64,000 nucleotides of DNA from Ligustrum vulgare (Eukaryota; Streptophyta; Magnoliopsida; Lamiales; Oleaceae), in NCBI GenBank assembly GCA_963555705.1, contig OY743172.1, forward strand, positions 28,953,446 through 29,017,445. Reading direction: 5' to 3'. Made by a program: the position numbers and the translations under genes. The notes beneath the pieces are model-generated. The model worked only from the letters and a program-made list of their open reading frames with translations. It was not told the origin of the DNA and did not search any database. Positions 24,271-35,420 of the stretch are shown here, piece after piece. Every line of letters starts with the position of its first letter. Position 1 is the stretch's first letter.

Positions 24271-27200
24271 CCCCCGCTCAAGGTGGATAATCTAGACATT
24301 ATTCCAACCTTGTTTCTAAGATAGATGAACCTTGAAGTAGGAAGTGCCTTAGTCAATAGATCAGCTATTTGAGCAGATGAAGAGATGTAGCAGACTTTCA
24401 GTTGCTTGTTAATCACTCTGTCCCTCACGAAGTGCAAGTCTAGCTCTATATGCTTGGTTCTAGCATGGTACACTGGGTTTGATGCTAGAGCTGCTGCACC
24501 AACATTATCGCACCAGACTATAGGACAATTAACCAGATTGACATTTAACTCACCCAACAATGACTGAATCCATGAAATTTCTGCAGTAACATGGGCCAAA
24601 GCCCTGTACTCTGCTTCTGTACTCGAACGAGCCACAACATGCTGCTTCTTTGAGCTCCAAGATACCAGATTTCTCCCTAAATAAACACAATAACCTGCAA
24701 CCGAACGTCTGTCATCAGGGCAAGCACCCCAGTCTGCATCACAAAATCCACTTATGTTTAGATCTCGATTGTTCCTGATAGTTATACCAAAATTTGTAGT
24801 TCCCTTCACATATCTGCAGACTCTTTTCAACAATAGCCAATGTACATCAGTTGGTTCCTGTAGGAACTGACTCAACCTGTTTACACTGAAACTTAAATCT
24901 GGTCTTGTATATCCCAGATATTGTAATGCTCCAACACAACTCCTATAAATAGTAGGCTGACTCAGTTTGTTTCCTTCATATTTTGAGACCAGTTTGCCTG
25001 AGACCATTGGAGTTGAAACAGGTTTAAGTGATTCAAAGCCAAACCTTTTAAGAAGATCCAAGGCATATCTGTTCTGGTTGATAAAAAGTCCTTCCTCACT
25101 TCTAATCACTTCCATTCCCAAAAACCTTTTAATTTGTCCAATATCCTTTAGTGCAAACTCACCATTGAGCTTATTGATAAATCTTTGCAGCTGTTCAGAG
25201 TTGCTCCCTGTAATTATTATATCATCCACGTATACCAATATGTAAATTACATAGTTTTGTGCCTCAAAATGGAACAGAGAACAATCTGCCTTAGATTGCT
25301 TGAATTTCCAGTCAAGTAATGTCAATCTTAATTTGTCATGCCAAGCCCTTGGTGCTTGCCTTAATCCATATATGGCCTTCTTCAGCTTGCAAACAAAATC
25401 AGGTCTTTCCTTATCTTCAAAGCCTTCTGGTTGGTACATAAACACTTCCTCCTGCAGAGTTCCATTGAGAAATGCATTATTTACATCAACTTGCCTTATG
25501 TCCCAGCCTCTATTAACTGCAATAGTGAACACAATCTTCAAAGTAGAAGCCTTCACAACAGGGCTGAATGTCTCAGTAAAATCAATTCCTGGAGTTTGCA
25601 AGAAACCTTTAGCTACCAATCTTGCTTTATGCCTCTCAACTTCACCATTTTCATTGTACTTAACCTTGAAAACCCATTTATTCCCTATAACTTTATTGGC
25701 TTTGCTAGGGTGAATCAGTTCCCAGGTTCCATTTCTTTGTAAGGCTTCATACTCATCCTTCATAGCTAATCTCCAACTTTTATTTTTAAGAGCTTCTTGT
25801 GCTGTTGAAGGTTCTGAGAGTTCAAGATTGTATACCTTGGGCTTAAAGATACCATCTTTACCCCTTGTAATCATAGGGTGATCTGACTTTCTCACAACCT
25901 CTTCCTCATTTTCAGTGTTATCAACATCTCCTTCACTCTGTCTCTGATCAGATTCATATATCAGATTATCACCATCAATTCCTACTTCATCATGCTGATC
26001 TGTATTGCTGTTGAGAGATGCTGATTGATAGGAGGGTATAGGATCAGCTCTATCAGATTCAGGTGTGAATTGTGTGGAAGAATTAGAGTTATTCTGGATA
26101 TCAAAGTGATCTTGAAAGGCTGGATTTGAGTCTATTGTGTTTTTTGAGATATGTGAAGAATTGAAGTTTGTAGGCAATGGATAGGAGATAACTGTTGGAG
26201 TTGGTGAATCTTTATGTTTATTAAGGAAGCCTGACTTAAATGGAAACGTATTTTCATCAAAGATGACATGCCTGGAAATGAAAATTCTACCTGTAGGACT
26301 TAGACACTTGTACCCTTTGTGAGATCCACTTAAGCATAGATTTACACACCTCTGGGAATGAAATGATAGTTTGTGTTTATTGTAAGGTCTAAGATATGGA
26401 TAACAAGCAGATCCAAATACTCTCAGTTGTTCAAGGTTCATAGTTTTCTGAAACAACACTTCATAGGGTGATTTGAGTTGTAATATAGGTGTAGGTAGTC
26501 TATTTATTAGATAATTGGCTGTTTGAAAGGCTTCAACCCAGTAATGGAGAGGCATTTGAGCTTGTGCAAGCAAAGACAGCCCCACTTCAGTCAAGTGTCT
26601 GTGCTTTCTCTCTGCACGACCATTCTGGGGGGATGTATATGGACATGAATATCTAAGCTCAATTCCACTTTCTTTAGCTAATCCTTCAAAGGCTCTATAC
26701 TCCCCCCCCCATAGTCACTCTGCAACCTTTTAATTTTCCTTTCAAACTTTGTTTCTACCAGTGCTTTGAATTGTTTGAATAGATGCAGTGATTCTGATTT
26801 TGATTTCATTGGATAAATCCACGAATATCTACTATAATCATCTAGAAATAGAATGTAATATCTAAATCCTTCGGTGGATCTCACAGGGGAGGGTCCCCAA
26901 ACATCTGAATGCACTAAGTCTAGGGGATTTTTGGCCTGTGAATGTGACAATTTAAATGGAAGCTTGTGTGACTTGCCAAACTGACATGCTTCACAAAACA
27001 AAGAAGTTTCATTGAACTTAAAGTTTGTAATACGTGTTTTCAATACATGGTTCAGAATGTTAGAAGATGGATGACCCATTCTTCTATGCCAAACTACAAC
27101 TCTAGGATCAATTTTTGACACATTACATTGTTCTGTTAAGCTAAAGACGGGAAAATTGAAGAATCTGGTTTTTTCAGAGGTTTGAGGCTGAGGTTTATTT

Positions 27201-28567
27201 GTCAAGTTGATCTGATAAAGCCCATCTCTAAGCCTTCCTTGAACCAGCACCTTCCCTGTCAGCAAGTCCTTCACAACACAACAAGTAGGATAGAATTCAA
27301 TAAAGACTGCATTATCTGAGGTGAATTTGGACACACTTAGTAAATTTTTCTGGACTTTAGGCACAAGTAAAAGGCTGTTTAATTTTAACAACTTTTCATG
27401 ACACACATTTATGTTCTTTCTACCAGTATGAGTAATAGGGAGAAGGTTACCATCTCCTACTTTAACTTTTTCCAAACCAGTGTACTCCTTCATATCATCC
27501 AGATTTCCTGGATTGATTGTCACGTGGCTGCTTGCACCGGAATCAGCAAACCAAACAGAGTCTTCCAGTGTGTTAGGTGAAGCATAATAGGCTGAGTAGT
27601 TGTTGTTCCCTTCATCAGTTTTGTTGGCTGCAAAGTTCTCATCATACCTCTTAAAACACCACCCAGCTTGATGGTTCTTTAGCCCACAAATTTGACAAGG
27701 AGCTTTATATTTTGTGTGTCTTCCTGCACTTCTGCCTCGTCCTCTAGTTCTTCCTCTGCTACCATGAAACCTTGAGTTTCCTCTATAGTTTCTGCTGCTA
27801 AAGTTTCCGCCTCTGTTACCTCCTTGGCTGAAGTTAACTGAGCCAACACCAATCCTTATTTGATTAAGATATTCCAGTCTACTCTCAAAGGTGAGTAAGA
27901 CTGAAGTTAACTCATGCCAGTTCACTTCATCCTTACCATTAAGTTGAACAACAACCGGAGTATACTCTTCATCTAGCCCAGTTAACACTTGTGTTACCAG
28001 ATCTGCTTGACTAATCTTTTTTCCAGCAATCTCAAGGTTATCTGCCAATTTCTTCACATTTGTGAGATATTGATCCATAGTAAGTGAGCCTTTTCTCATT
28101 CTTTGCAGCTCAGATGTCAAGAAAGTCATTCTTGCTTTGTTCAAAACTCCAAAGCTCTCCTGGACTGCTGTCCATAGTTCAAATGAGTTATTGCTTCCCA
28201 TCACCTTCATTGCAATATCAGGCGTCATTGTGGCATAAAGCCATCCCATCAATAACTGATCAGTGGTTACCCATTTCGTGTATTCTGGATTGACAGATGT
28301 TTCTGTGGTTGCACTCTCAGCAGTTACCACTTGACTGGTAATCATCTCTTCTGGGCATTTCTTTGTCCCTAGAATAAACCCTTCAAGATTATTGCCTCTG
28401 ATCACAGGCATTATCATATTTTTCCAAAGTAAGTAGTTGTCTCTGTCCAACTTGACAGAGACGTTTTGGGTAGGATTAAAGAATGGTGCTGTGTTTTGGT
28501 TAGCTGAATTTGAAGACTGAAAAGTTGTATCAGTGTTCCCGAAATTGGTTTGATTTTGAGTAGACAT
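24183..28567 (-). pseudogene. Copia gag-pol with one frame break
   Basis: Part one (28567 down to about 26711) holds gag with a CCHC knuckle (CQICGLKNHQAGWC, residues 291-304), the protease motif WFADSGASSH (339-348) and the integrase HHCC region (HRRMGH...CEACQFGK, about 494-532). Part two (to 24183) holds the rest of integrase, reverse transcriptase with YGLRQAPRAW and YVDDIIITGS (YVDD about 455-458 counting from the Met at 26594), and RNase H (DADWG, SSTEAEYRA). The parts are out of register at a run of nine C (+ strand 26702-26710) inside the integrase SDYGG segment. The number of bases there does not keep the frame. The rest is open, and the frame ends 88 bp inside the 3' LTR. The break may be a real slippage mutation or a sequencing error in the run. 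Confidence 0.92.
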
Positions 28568-28575
28568 GATTTCAC

Positions 28576-28588
28576 AGCTCTGATACCA
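28576..28588 (-). promoter_or_regulatory. Copia primer-binding site
   Basis: The + strand reads GCTCTGATACCA here, that is TGGTATCAGAGC in element sense, next to the 5' LTR. It is complementary to the 3' end of initiator methionine tRNA, the usual plant copia primer. Confidence 0.92.
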
Positions 28589-28905
28589 GGAAAGGATTAT
28601 GGAAACAGATATTTTTCACAGCATAAATTCTCTTGCATTTCACTGGAATATATATACAGAAGCTAAGCTATATATGCAATAGATACAAAGAATAATATAT
28701 AATATCTGATGGTACAAGAGGACGGTCCTATACAACAAATTATCAAGTGAGTCATCACTAGAATCCAGCTGGCTGCAACAGATTTATAGTGGTTCCTTTT
28801 TGTGCCAAGATATTCCTTCACGTTTTATCCTCTTTAGTTATTTCTGTTCCTTCATCCTTTATCTTTTGTAAGTCCAGCAAATCAGTCTTTCTCTTCCCTT
28901 TAACA
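28589..28905 (-). repeat. Copia 5' LTR (317 bp)
   Basis: Same sequence as the 3' LTR. Flanked on the right by the target duplication ATTGT (28906-28910). The gag start codon (28567) lies only 22 bp inside the LTR edge. Confidence 0.95.
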
Positions 28906-29477
28906 ATTGTCAAGGACATTGTTCAAATAGAATAATTTTAAAACTTAACACTGAAAAAGAATGGTCAGGCTGCTGGGGGCGGGTTCTTAGAAACAAAGAA
29001 TGAGAGGTACTTTGGGCATTCCATGACTACAGTGGAAACTAAGAGCTATTGATACCGGGATCAGAATTTGCAAGGACAAAGGTTGTACCAAACTGGGGGT
29101 GGAGGTAGATTTTAAAATTGTGTAAACAGAACAACAAAGGACCATGGAATGTGCTGGAAAGTATACTCATTAATTCTAAGGATATTGATATTCAATTCAC
29201 ACATATTTGGAGAGAAGACAATGAAGTTGCCGATTGGTTTGCGCGACTGAGGTACAAAGAGAAAATTTTCAGACTTTTGGAGATTAAAGATCTGTTTGGT
29301 TTAGTCATAGGAATCATACAGGTCGACATAATTGGGTTAGGTAACATTTGAAAGGTTCATTTCTGATTTTTTTTTCTTCTTTTCAGTTGGTTGTCTTGTA
29401 CTGGAGGAGACCTCCATTGCAATCATGTAGATTTAAGGTGACTTCTATGTGTATGTGTAGTAGTAGGAGGTAAGAAT

Positions 29478-30267
29478 ATCCACAATGGATGTGTTAACTT
29501 TTGTTAGTTAAGTACTGTCACATAAACAATTTAGTATATGTTAACTGTCATATCTACATGTTAACTTTAGCCATCATTTGAGTCTCACATTGGATGTGTT
29601 AAATTTATCCATTAGGATTTAGTTCATGATCATATGGACCAAATTTTTCAAAAGTAAAACATGATTCTCTTCAATTAAAATAAAATTAATCGAAGGACAA
29701 AGAAATTTTTTAAAATTATTATCAAAGGTATTATGGTTTTAAAATATTTTTCTCTAGTCGGCTCTTTTATATATTTCCTTATTTTTATTATTATAAATTA
29801 TTATTGAGAATATTATGATAAAAAAAAAAAATTCTTTAGCTAACCCTTTTACAGATAGTATAGTATATAGTTATAGATTTATTTTATTTAAATTCACGCA
29901 CAAACAAACGTTCATTGAAAAGGAAATAAAATACATAATACAAAAAATAAATAAATAAATAAAATGGAGAAAATCAAAGCTTTTTGGTAAAGAAATCAAC
30001 TTATCGTTTCTATAATAAAAAGAAAATATTAACTAGGTTAGCAAAATAAATAAATAAAAAATATACATATTAAATTTTTCTCTTTCCTGTTTCTCTCTCC
30101 TGTTTGTCATGTTATCAGTTAAAATATTTGTTTACTTTAACAAATAAGTTAACAAAAACTTAAAAAGATTCCTTTAACAAAAAAGTTAATATGTTCAATG
30201 TAGACATAAAATTACATATTAGTTAACACATGACACTAACAAGCACTTTAACACATCCATTGTGGAT
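29478..30267 (+). mobile_element. Terminal-inverted-repeat element (790 bp), class unresolved
   Basis: The left end is ATCCACAATGGATGTGTTAA, and the right end is its exact inverse (TTAACACATCCATTGTGGAT), a 20-bp perfect inverted repeat. The interior is AT-rich, with further inverted traces (GTTAACTTT/AAAGTTAA). I could not decide the target duplication, so exact borders may be a few bases off. No transposase is visible. Confidence 0.7.
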
Positions 30268-31627
30268 GTTTTAAAACACACAAGTCCCCCTCAATTGATG
30301 TAATAATTGAGTTGTTTTGTTATTAATAAAATATATCTCAGACTTGGATTTTCAAGCTGGGATATTTCCTTAAAAAAATATATATATATATATATTCCTG
30401 TTTGATCTGCAATATTTTTTAACTAATTTTTCTACTGTATTCAATTTTAATAACATGTTTTAACAATAAAATATTCTACATATAAATCCAAATTTTTCTC
30501 TCATTTTCAACAATACAATATCCTATCAATCATTACTCAAAACTCTTTTTGTAGAAATTCGTCATATTATTATATTCAATTAAGAATTTACTTATTTACA
30601 ATGTTATACCCGATTTTCATATTTTAATTAGTAGACTCTCTCAAGTGAAATTAGACATAATTAATTGGTTTAACCTACTATATTTCTATATCGATTAAAA
30701 CCCAATAAAAAACATCAATTCTTTGTGAAAATAACTCAATGAACCACCTAGGGACAGTGTTCTGAAAGTGTAAAGCGTGACGAAGCGACAATGTTGAGAA
30801 TCACGATTAAGCGTGTGTAAGCATGAAAAAGCCTGACAATGGGCAAGCGAAGCGCGGGTAAAGTACAAAGCGTGAAGGTCGAGAATCATGCATAAGCGTA
30901 TATTTGGTTATCAATCAAATATATGAAATAATCCCAATAGCAAATACACATGGAACATGTACTCACTATGTCCCGTGAAGATAGAATTGTTTCTTTTTTC
31001 ACACTAGTAGTATGCACGTGTTTTGCACGTCTTATGTATATGATGAATGTTAAAGTAACATTTTTTAAGTACTATAATAATACTGTTATTGAAAATATTT
31101 TACGTAATTACTTAAAATGTCAGATTAATAAATAAATCGTGTATGATATATTAAGAAGTAATCCGATATCATAAAACATTAGGCAAATCAATAATTGTTT
31201 TATAAAATATTTATGATAAGTCGCGAGGAATGTGGAAAAAAAATGGTGGGTAGATAAATTAAATTAATTTGTGAACAAATTCTATAATGAAATTTTTTTA
31301 ATATTATGCTCCTGTTTGGGAGAAAATAAAATAAGGTTTTAATTCAAGTCAAAGTTAACAATTAACTTTAACCACACATTTCACCGAATTCGCAACTTTT
31401 CAATTATATTTCATTAATTTCTATCAAAATTTATTATCAACTGATTTTAACCATCCCCAAACAGTGACTACATAAATTTAAGCTAAAATTTCAGATTTGA
31501 TTTTTTTTCTTTTCCAAAGAGTTTTGGAACACACGAGTTAAGTGAAAGTGGGAGGAAGGTGGATTCATTCGAATAAACTTAAGAAGTCAGTAGGATAGTG
31601 TAGTAGTGGGTCTAGACAAGAAATTGA
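30268..31627. other. AT-rich spacer with repeat traces
   Basis: Contains a TA repeat (about 30379-30395) and a patch with AAGCGTGA/AAGCGAAGCG motifs (about 30770-30900) resembling arms of hAT-like repeats. It also holds a family A/B MITE-like copy at about 31310-31470. No gene is supported. Confidence 0.35.
30995..31032 (-). other. Possible Helitron-type 3' end
   Basis: On the - strand the sequence reads ACGTGCAAAACACGT (a 5-bp-stem hairpin) and about 10 bases later CTAGT, the order seen at Helitron 3' termini (hairpin, then CTRR before T). I found no matching 5' end. Confidence 0.3.
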
Positions 31628-31633
31628 TGACCC

Positions 31634-32626
31634 GTGATTATGGCGGGAGTCGATCAAGAAATAAGTCCTTCCATGGAAGTACCATGGTCAAGCATCCACC
31701 TTCGGGTGATTTGGCCGTTTCTATGGCCCAAGCCTCGATGCCATGTCTCGAGGACAAATCACATTCATCATCGAGATGAGGCAAGACTTCCAAGACGAGC
31801 TGGATTTGTTCTCTCATTTGGCTAAGCTAGAGGTGTCGATCCGGGTGATCCGGGTCGGGTCGACCCGCCAATAAAAAGCCCGGTAACAGTCCGTTTGAAA
31901 AAAGTTCGCCCGATGCCGGTTACGGGTCAGCCCTCAAATTTTGAACTACAACTCAGGCCCGCCCGCTGGCCCGTGCGGGTCGAGCCCATGCGGGTCGCAG
32001 TTATTTCTGATTTAGCCCGTATGAATAAAAACATAGATTTTTCATATTTATAGCAAATTTTTTGTCAAGTTTCTAAATACAAAATGATTAAAATGATAAA
32101 TTCATATTTATACCATAAAATATTTACATAGAATTTAAAATTATAGTTTATGTTATATGAATTATTTCTAAATTTACAAATTTAAATAAAATATAAACAA
32201 ATAACAATTAAATGATAAATGTATTTCTAATTACTATTGTCAAAAAACATTATTTTTTTAGCTATTAGGGAGAAAAAAATAAGATTTTACTTTTAAAAGT
32301 TGTATTAGAGTTTCTAGAAGAGAGAGATTTTCAATGTTACCATATTTAATAAAAACAATTTTTTTTTAATTTTTACGGGCCAGCGGGTTAACCGCGGCCC
32401 GCGAAGGTTTGACCCGCAAAGTCCGCGGTTCACAACTTCTTGACCCTTGAACCGCTCGCACGGGTCATGGGTCGGTCCGCGATCTCGGGTCAATCCGGGC
32501 CGGTTTTCACGGGTCTGGTCGGCCCGTCCGTCTTGACACCTCTAAGCTAAGCCACAAGATCCATTGCAGCCGGAGGAAAAGATTACAAATTTGGAGGCCG
32601 AGAGCTCGGGCGACGTTGGGTCGTAG
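31634..32626 (+). pseudogene. Unidentified coding-like sequence split by a hAT element
   Basis: Before the element, one frame reads SRGQITFIIEMRQDFQDELD and continues to SHLAK at the insertion. After removing the element and one copy of its target site, the frame runs on as PQDPLQPEEKITNLEAES to a stop. The composition is charged and helical, like a real protein end or a gag tail. A second frame upstream (VKHPPSGDLAVSMAQASM) also looks coding, so there is at least one frame change. The family is not recognised. Confidence 0.35.
31828..32544 (+). mobile_element. Non-autonomous hAT-type element (717 bp)
   Basis: The ends are TAGAGGTGTCGA and TTGACACCTCTA. Flanking 8-bp sequences are GGCTAAGC and AGCTAAGC (7 of 8). 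Both terminal regions are full of CGGGTC/GACCCG repeats around an AT-rich centre, giving large self-complementary arms. Confidence 0.85.
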
Positions 32627-33121
32627 AGTCACATATCCCTTTTCTTGTATTCCATAGGTTACTTTTTTTATGGTTATATATTTGATGTGTCTTTCGTGAA
32701 CACATTGCCTTTAATGGGATATTTTGAAATGTATGACACGTGTCGCGAATATTTGCTTCATTGTTTATGTTTATTCTCTATTTCAATCTTATGTTGAAAC
32801 ATCGTGCTATATTATCATTCATAAACAAGCAATATAAGCAAGGTAACAATACGTACTAAAAGAAAAGCAAAAACTTTACCCACGTGATGGTTGAAATCCA
32901 TTCGACAACGATATATGCACGTACGTTCTGCAGAATCAACACAACTTGTGCTTTGATATCCCTACAGTTACGGCCTCAAACCACGTCAATATTTTCTAAT
33001 TTTTTTATTAACAAGTGACAACTCTGATATCACTACCTGTCACGTACTCGACCCAAGGCCTTATCTATGACGTATGTGTATAAAATTATTTTATTAAAGC
33101 CATTGAAAAAAATCAGAAAAA
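32627..33121. other. Spacer, nothing recognised
   Basis: No reading frame has motifs, and no clear repeat structure is seen. Confidence 0.4.
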
Positions 33122-33125
33122 TTTA

Positions 33126-34207
33126 GGCTGCGTTCTCTTTGACGTTTTCTAGTCATTTTCCGTTTTTCATTTTCGAAAACGCGTTTTCTTGCGCCGTTTT
33201 CGGAAAAAAATTTCGAAAACGTTTTCAAAATTTGTAAAGGAAATGGAAAACGTGAAAAATCACGTTTTTCGCGTTTTCCGAAATTTTTGCCTTGTAAGTG
33301 GAAAACGCGCGTTTTCCGCGTTTTCCACTTAAAAAAAAATTAAAATTAAAATAATCAAAAAAATTTGAAATTTGTCAAAATTTATCATTTTTAATTACAT
33401 TATTGATCCCTGATTTTCAAAATTTGTCATTTTAATCCTCAAATTGTGAAATTTCTTTCGAAAATATCTTAATTTATTTTCAACTTAAGTCCCTCAACTT
33501 CAGATTTTGTTGCACATTAGTTCACAAATTTTACTTTTCTTTCAATTTAGTCCTTTTCGTATTTGCTTTATAGGTCATTGTCTTCAAACATGTATAACTT
33601 TTGATGTACAACTCCGAATTGCACTCTGTTTTTTGCGTAGAACTCCAAATTCAACCATCTTTCTGATGATGTATCATGTGCTTAATTATTAAACATTTCT
33701 TTTTTACTCTTGTATTGTAGACACTTATTTTGTAAGGGCATAATTAATTAACGTAAATTGATTTTTGCAAATTTTATTGAAACTTCAATTTTAAACGTTA
33801 TGAGTGCTTACTAGAAGGATGTATCTATATAAAGTATTAAATGGAACGATTACTTTAGAAGGGAAAATTACTACTCAAATGTTGAACGATTACTTTAGAA
33901 GGGTAACATAAATTTTTGAACTTTTTTGGTATAACCAAATTGTGTGATAGGGGTTATTTCATTTATTTTTGTTGTGTAACTCAAAATATGATATCTTTAT
34001 TTCATTTATATTCACAAACAATATGAAATAATTTTCTTCAAAACTTTAAACAGAACGCGTTTTTCAGCTTTTCATTTTCGAAACAGTTTTCAGAAATAAC
34101 AAATCAAACGCGTTTTCAGCAATTTCGAAAAAAGTCACAGAAAATGGAAAACAGAAAACATTTTCGAAAATGAAAACAGGAAACTGAAACACAAAGAGAA
34201 CGCAGCC
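33126..34207 (+). mobile_element. Terminal-inverted-repeat element (1,082 bp)
   Basis: The ends are GGCTGCGTTCTCTTTG and its exact inverse CAAAGAGAACGCAGCC (16 bp). TTTA occurs on both sides (33122-33125, 34208-34211), so the target duplication is probably 3-4 bp. Both arms repeat CGTTTTC/GAAAACG, extending the symmetry to about 200 bp per side. The centre (about 33330-34020) is AT-rich and non-coding. Ends and target resemble PIF/Harbinger-like elements, but this is not certain. Confidence 0.8.
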
Positions 34208-34211
34208 TTTA

Positions 34212-35420
34212 AAGTTCTAAAACAGTATTTCATTTAGAGGTCGACAATGGGGTACGGGGTCGACACCTGGAACATATTACGCGGGTCATTCTTACATGTT
34301 TCAATAGGCGTCGAAGCTAAGACATTTACACAATTTTTCCAGAAGTGGTCGACGCATGAGGTGAAAGGGTTGACACATAAAGGACAATACACTTACCCTG
34401 TTAACATTATTCAGCTAGTGGTCGACACATGCATCCCGAGGGTCGAAACCTAGGTAAAATTGCAGATTTTCCGTAGTCTTGATTAAACCAAGTGCTACAC
34501 AACCCAAAATAGACTTTGGTACTTTCTTCCTCCTTTGCCGTACCTAATAAAACATACTAGTATCTATTATTGCATTACACTTCCATACTTATTATTTTAC
34601 TACTCATATTATTCCCCAAAAAAATATTCGCTATACAAGTGTTCTCTTGTCTCTATTTCATAATATTCTACATTGAATTAAATTCCCATAAAACTATATA
34701 ACCTCGGATACCGAACATAATAACTCCATATTTTCACCTTGGTCATGTGTGTGCATATAACGTCTATCGTCTGCCGTCGGCAAACTCCTATTCATGTGAG
34801 GTACGAAAACATAAAAAACATGAATGATAATTCAATGAGTAATATACATACTTATGCAAGTTTAGAAAAGCATGAACAAGTAAGGGTCCATATCACGAAT
34901 TCTACTTCTATTCCTGAGCACTCAAGATCATTATCAAGTCATTTCATAATCAATAGTTGATCAATAACAAGTTAGATTGATCACAAATCCTGATTGACCA
35001 AATCTACAAGTCGAACATATCGTTCTATCACCCGCCAAAGGTTTTGGATTGCTCCTGATATGGGAATTCATGACAACAGATGCATCAGATCTTTCAACAC
35101 GACATAAGGGAATAGAAGTTAGCACATGGTGATAATATGCAAGAAATCATGTTTTCTTCATGTAAATATACTCTACAACACGAATCAAAGAGTAGACATA
35201 TTTTAAATACTGAAAATGTATTACTCACGGTACTTGATCAGAGCTTATAGAGACCAAAACAAGCAAGAAACACAATTCCAGTTCTTCGAAACCTACCGGG
35301 GTCGTCACCAAGGAGCAGGTGTCGACGCCTAGAAAACTGTTGATAATCTTGCAGATATGTTGGCCAAGATGATGACAGTGATCAAGTTTAATCATTATTT
35401 GAATTTTATCAACGTCCTGT
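34212..35420 (-). other. Unassigned, possibly LTR-derived
   Basis: Repeated GGTCGACAC/GTCGACGC motifs (34238-34445, 35318-35328) and a promoter-like - strand stretch recall LTR sequence. No LTR ends were found, and no gene is supported. Confidence 0.3.

Larger units (their letters stand above)
23954..28905 (-). mobile_element. Young Ty1/copia LTR retrotransposon (4,952 bp)
   Basis: It has two 317-bp LTRs (23954-24270 and 28589-28905) and a 5-bp target duplication ATTGT on both sides. A primer-binding site TGGTATCAGAGC complementary to initiator tRNA-Met lies directly inside the 5' LTR, and a purine tract directly before the 3' LTR. The internal region has gag, protease, integrase, reverse transcriptase and RNase H in copia order. 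The near-identical LTRs point to a recent insertion. Gag and PBS features look like the Ale-type lineage, but that assignment is tentative. Confidence 0.95.
23515..29351 (+). pseudogene. LINE-type RNase H region, split by a copia element
   Basis: The left part (23515-23953) reads like the end of a plant LINE reverse transcriptase: a WWFLWIEHNNAEHKGVKM-type segment and TWKIPQGEWLKL, the usual lead-in to the RNase H domain. The right part (28906-29351) continues with AAGGGFLE...TTVETKSY and ends with an RVT_3-type tail (GPWNVLESI, then HIWREDNEVADWFAR). Several stops and frame changes show that it was already decayed. The 4.95-kb copia element sits between the halves, with a 5-bp duplication of the LINE sequence. 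Confidence 0.65.

Noticed and set aside
24967..25742. Plus-strand frames opposite the copia reverse transcriptase
   Set aside because: They are antisense shadows of the well-supported minus-strand pol frame.
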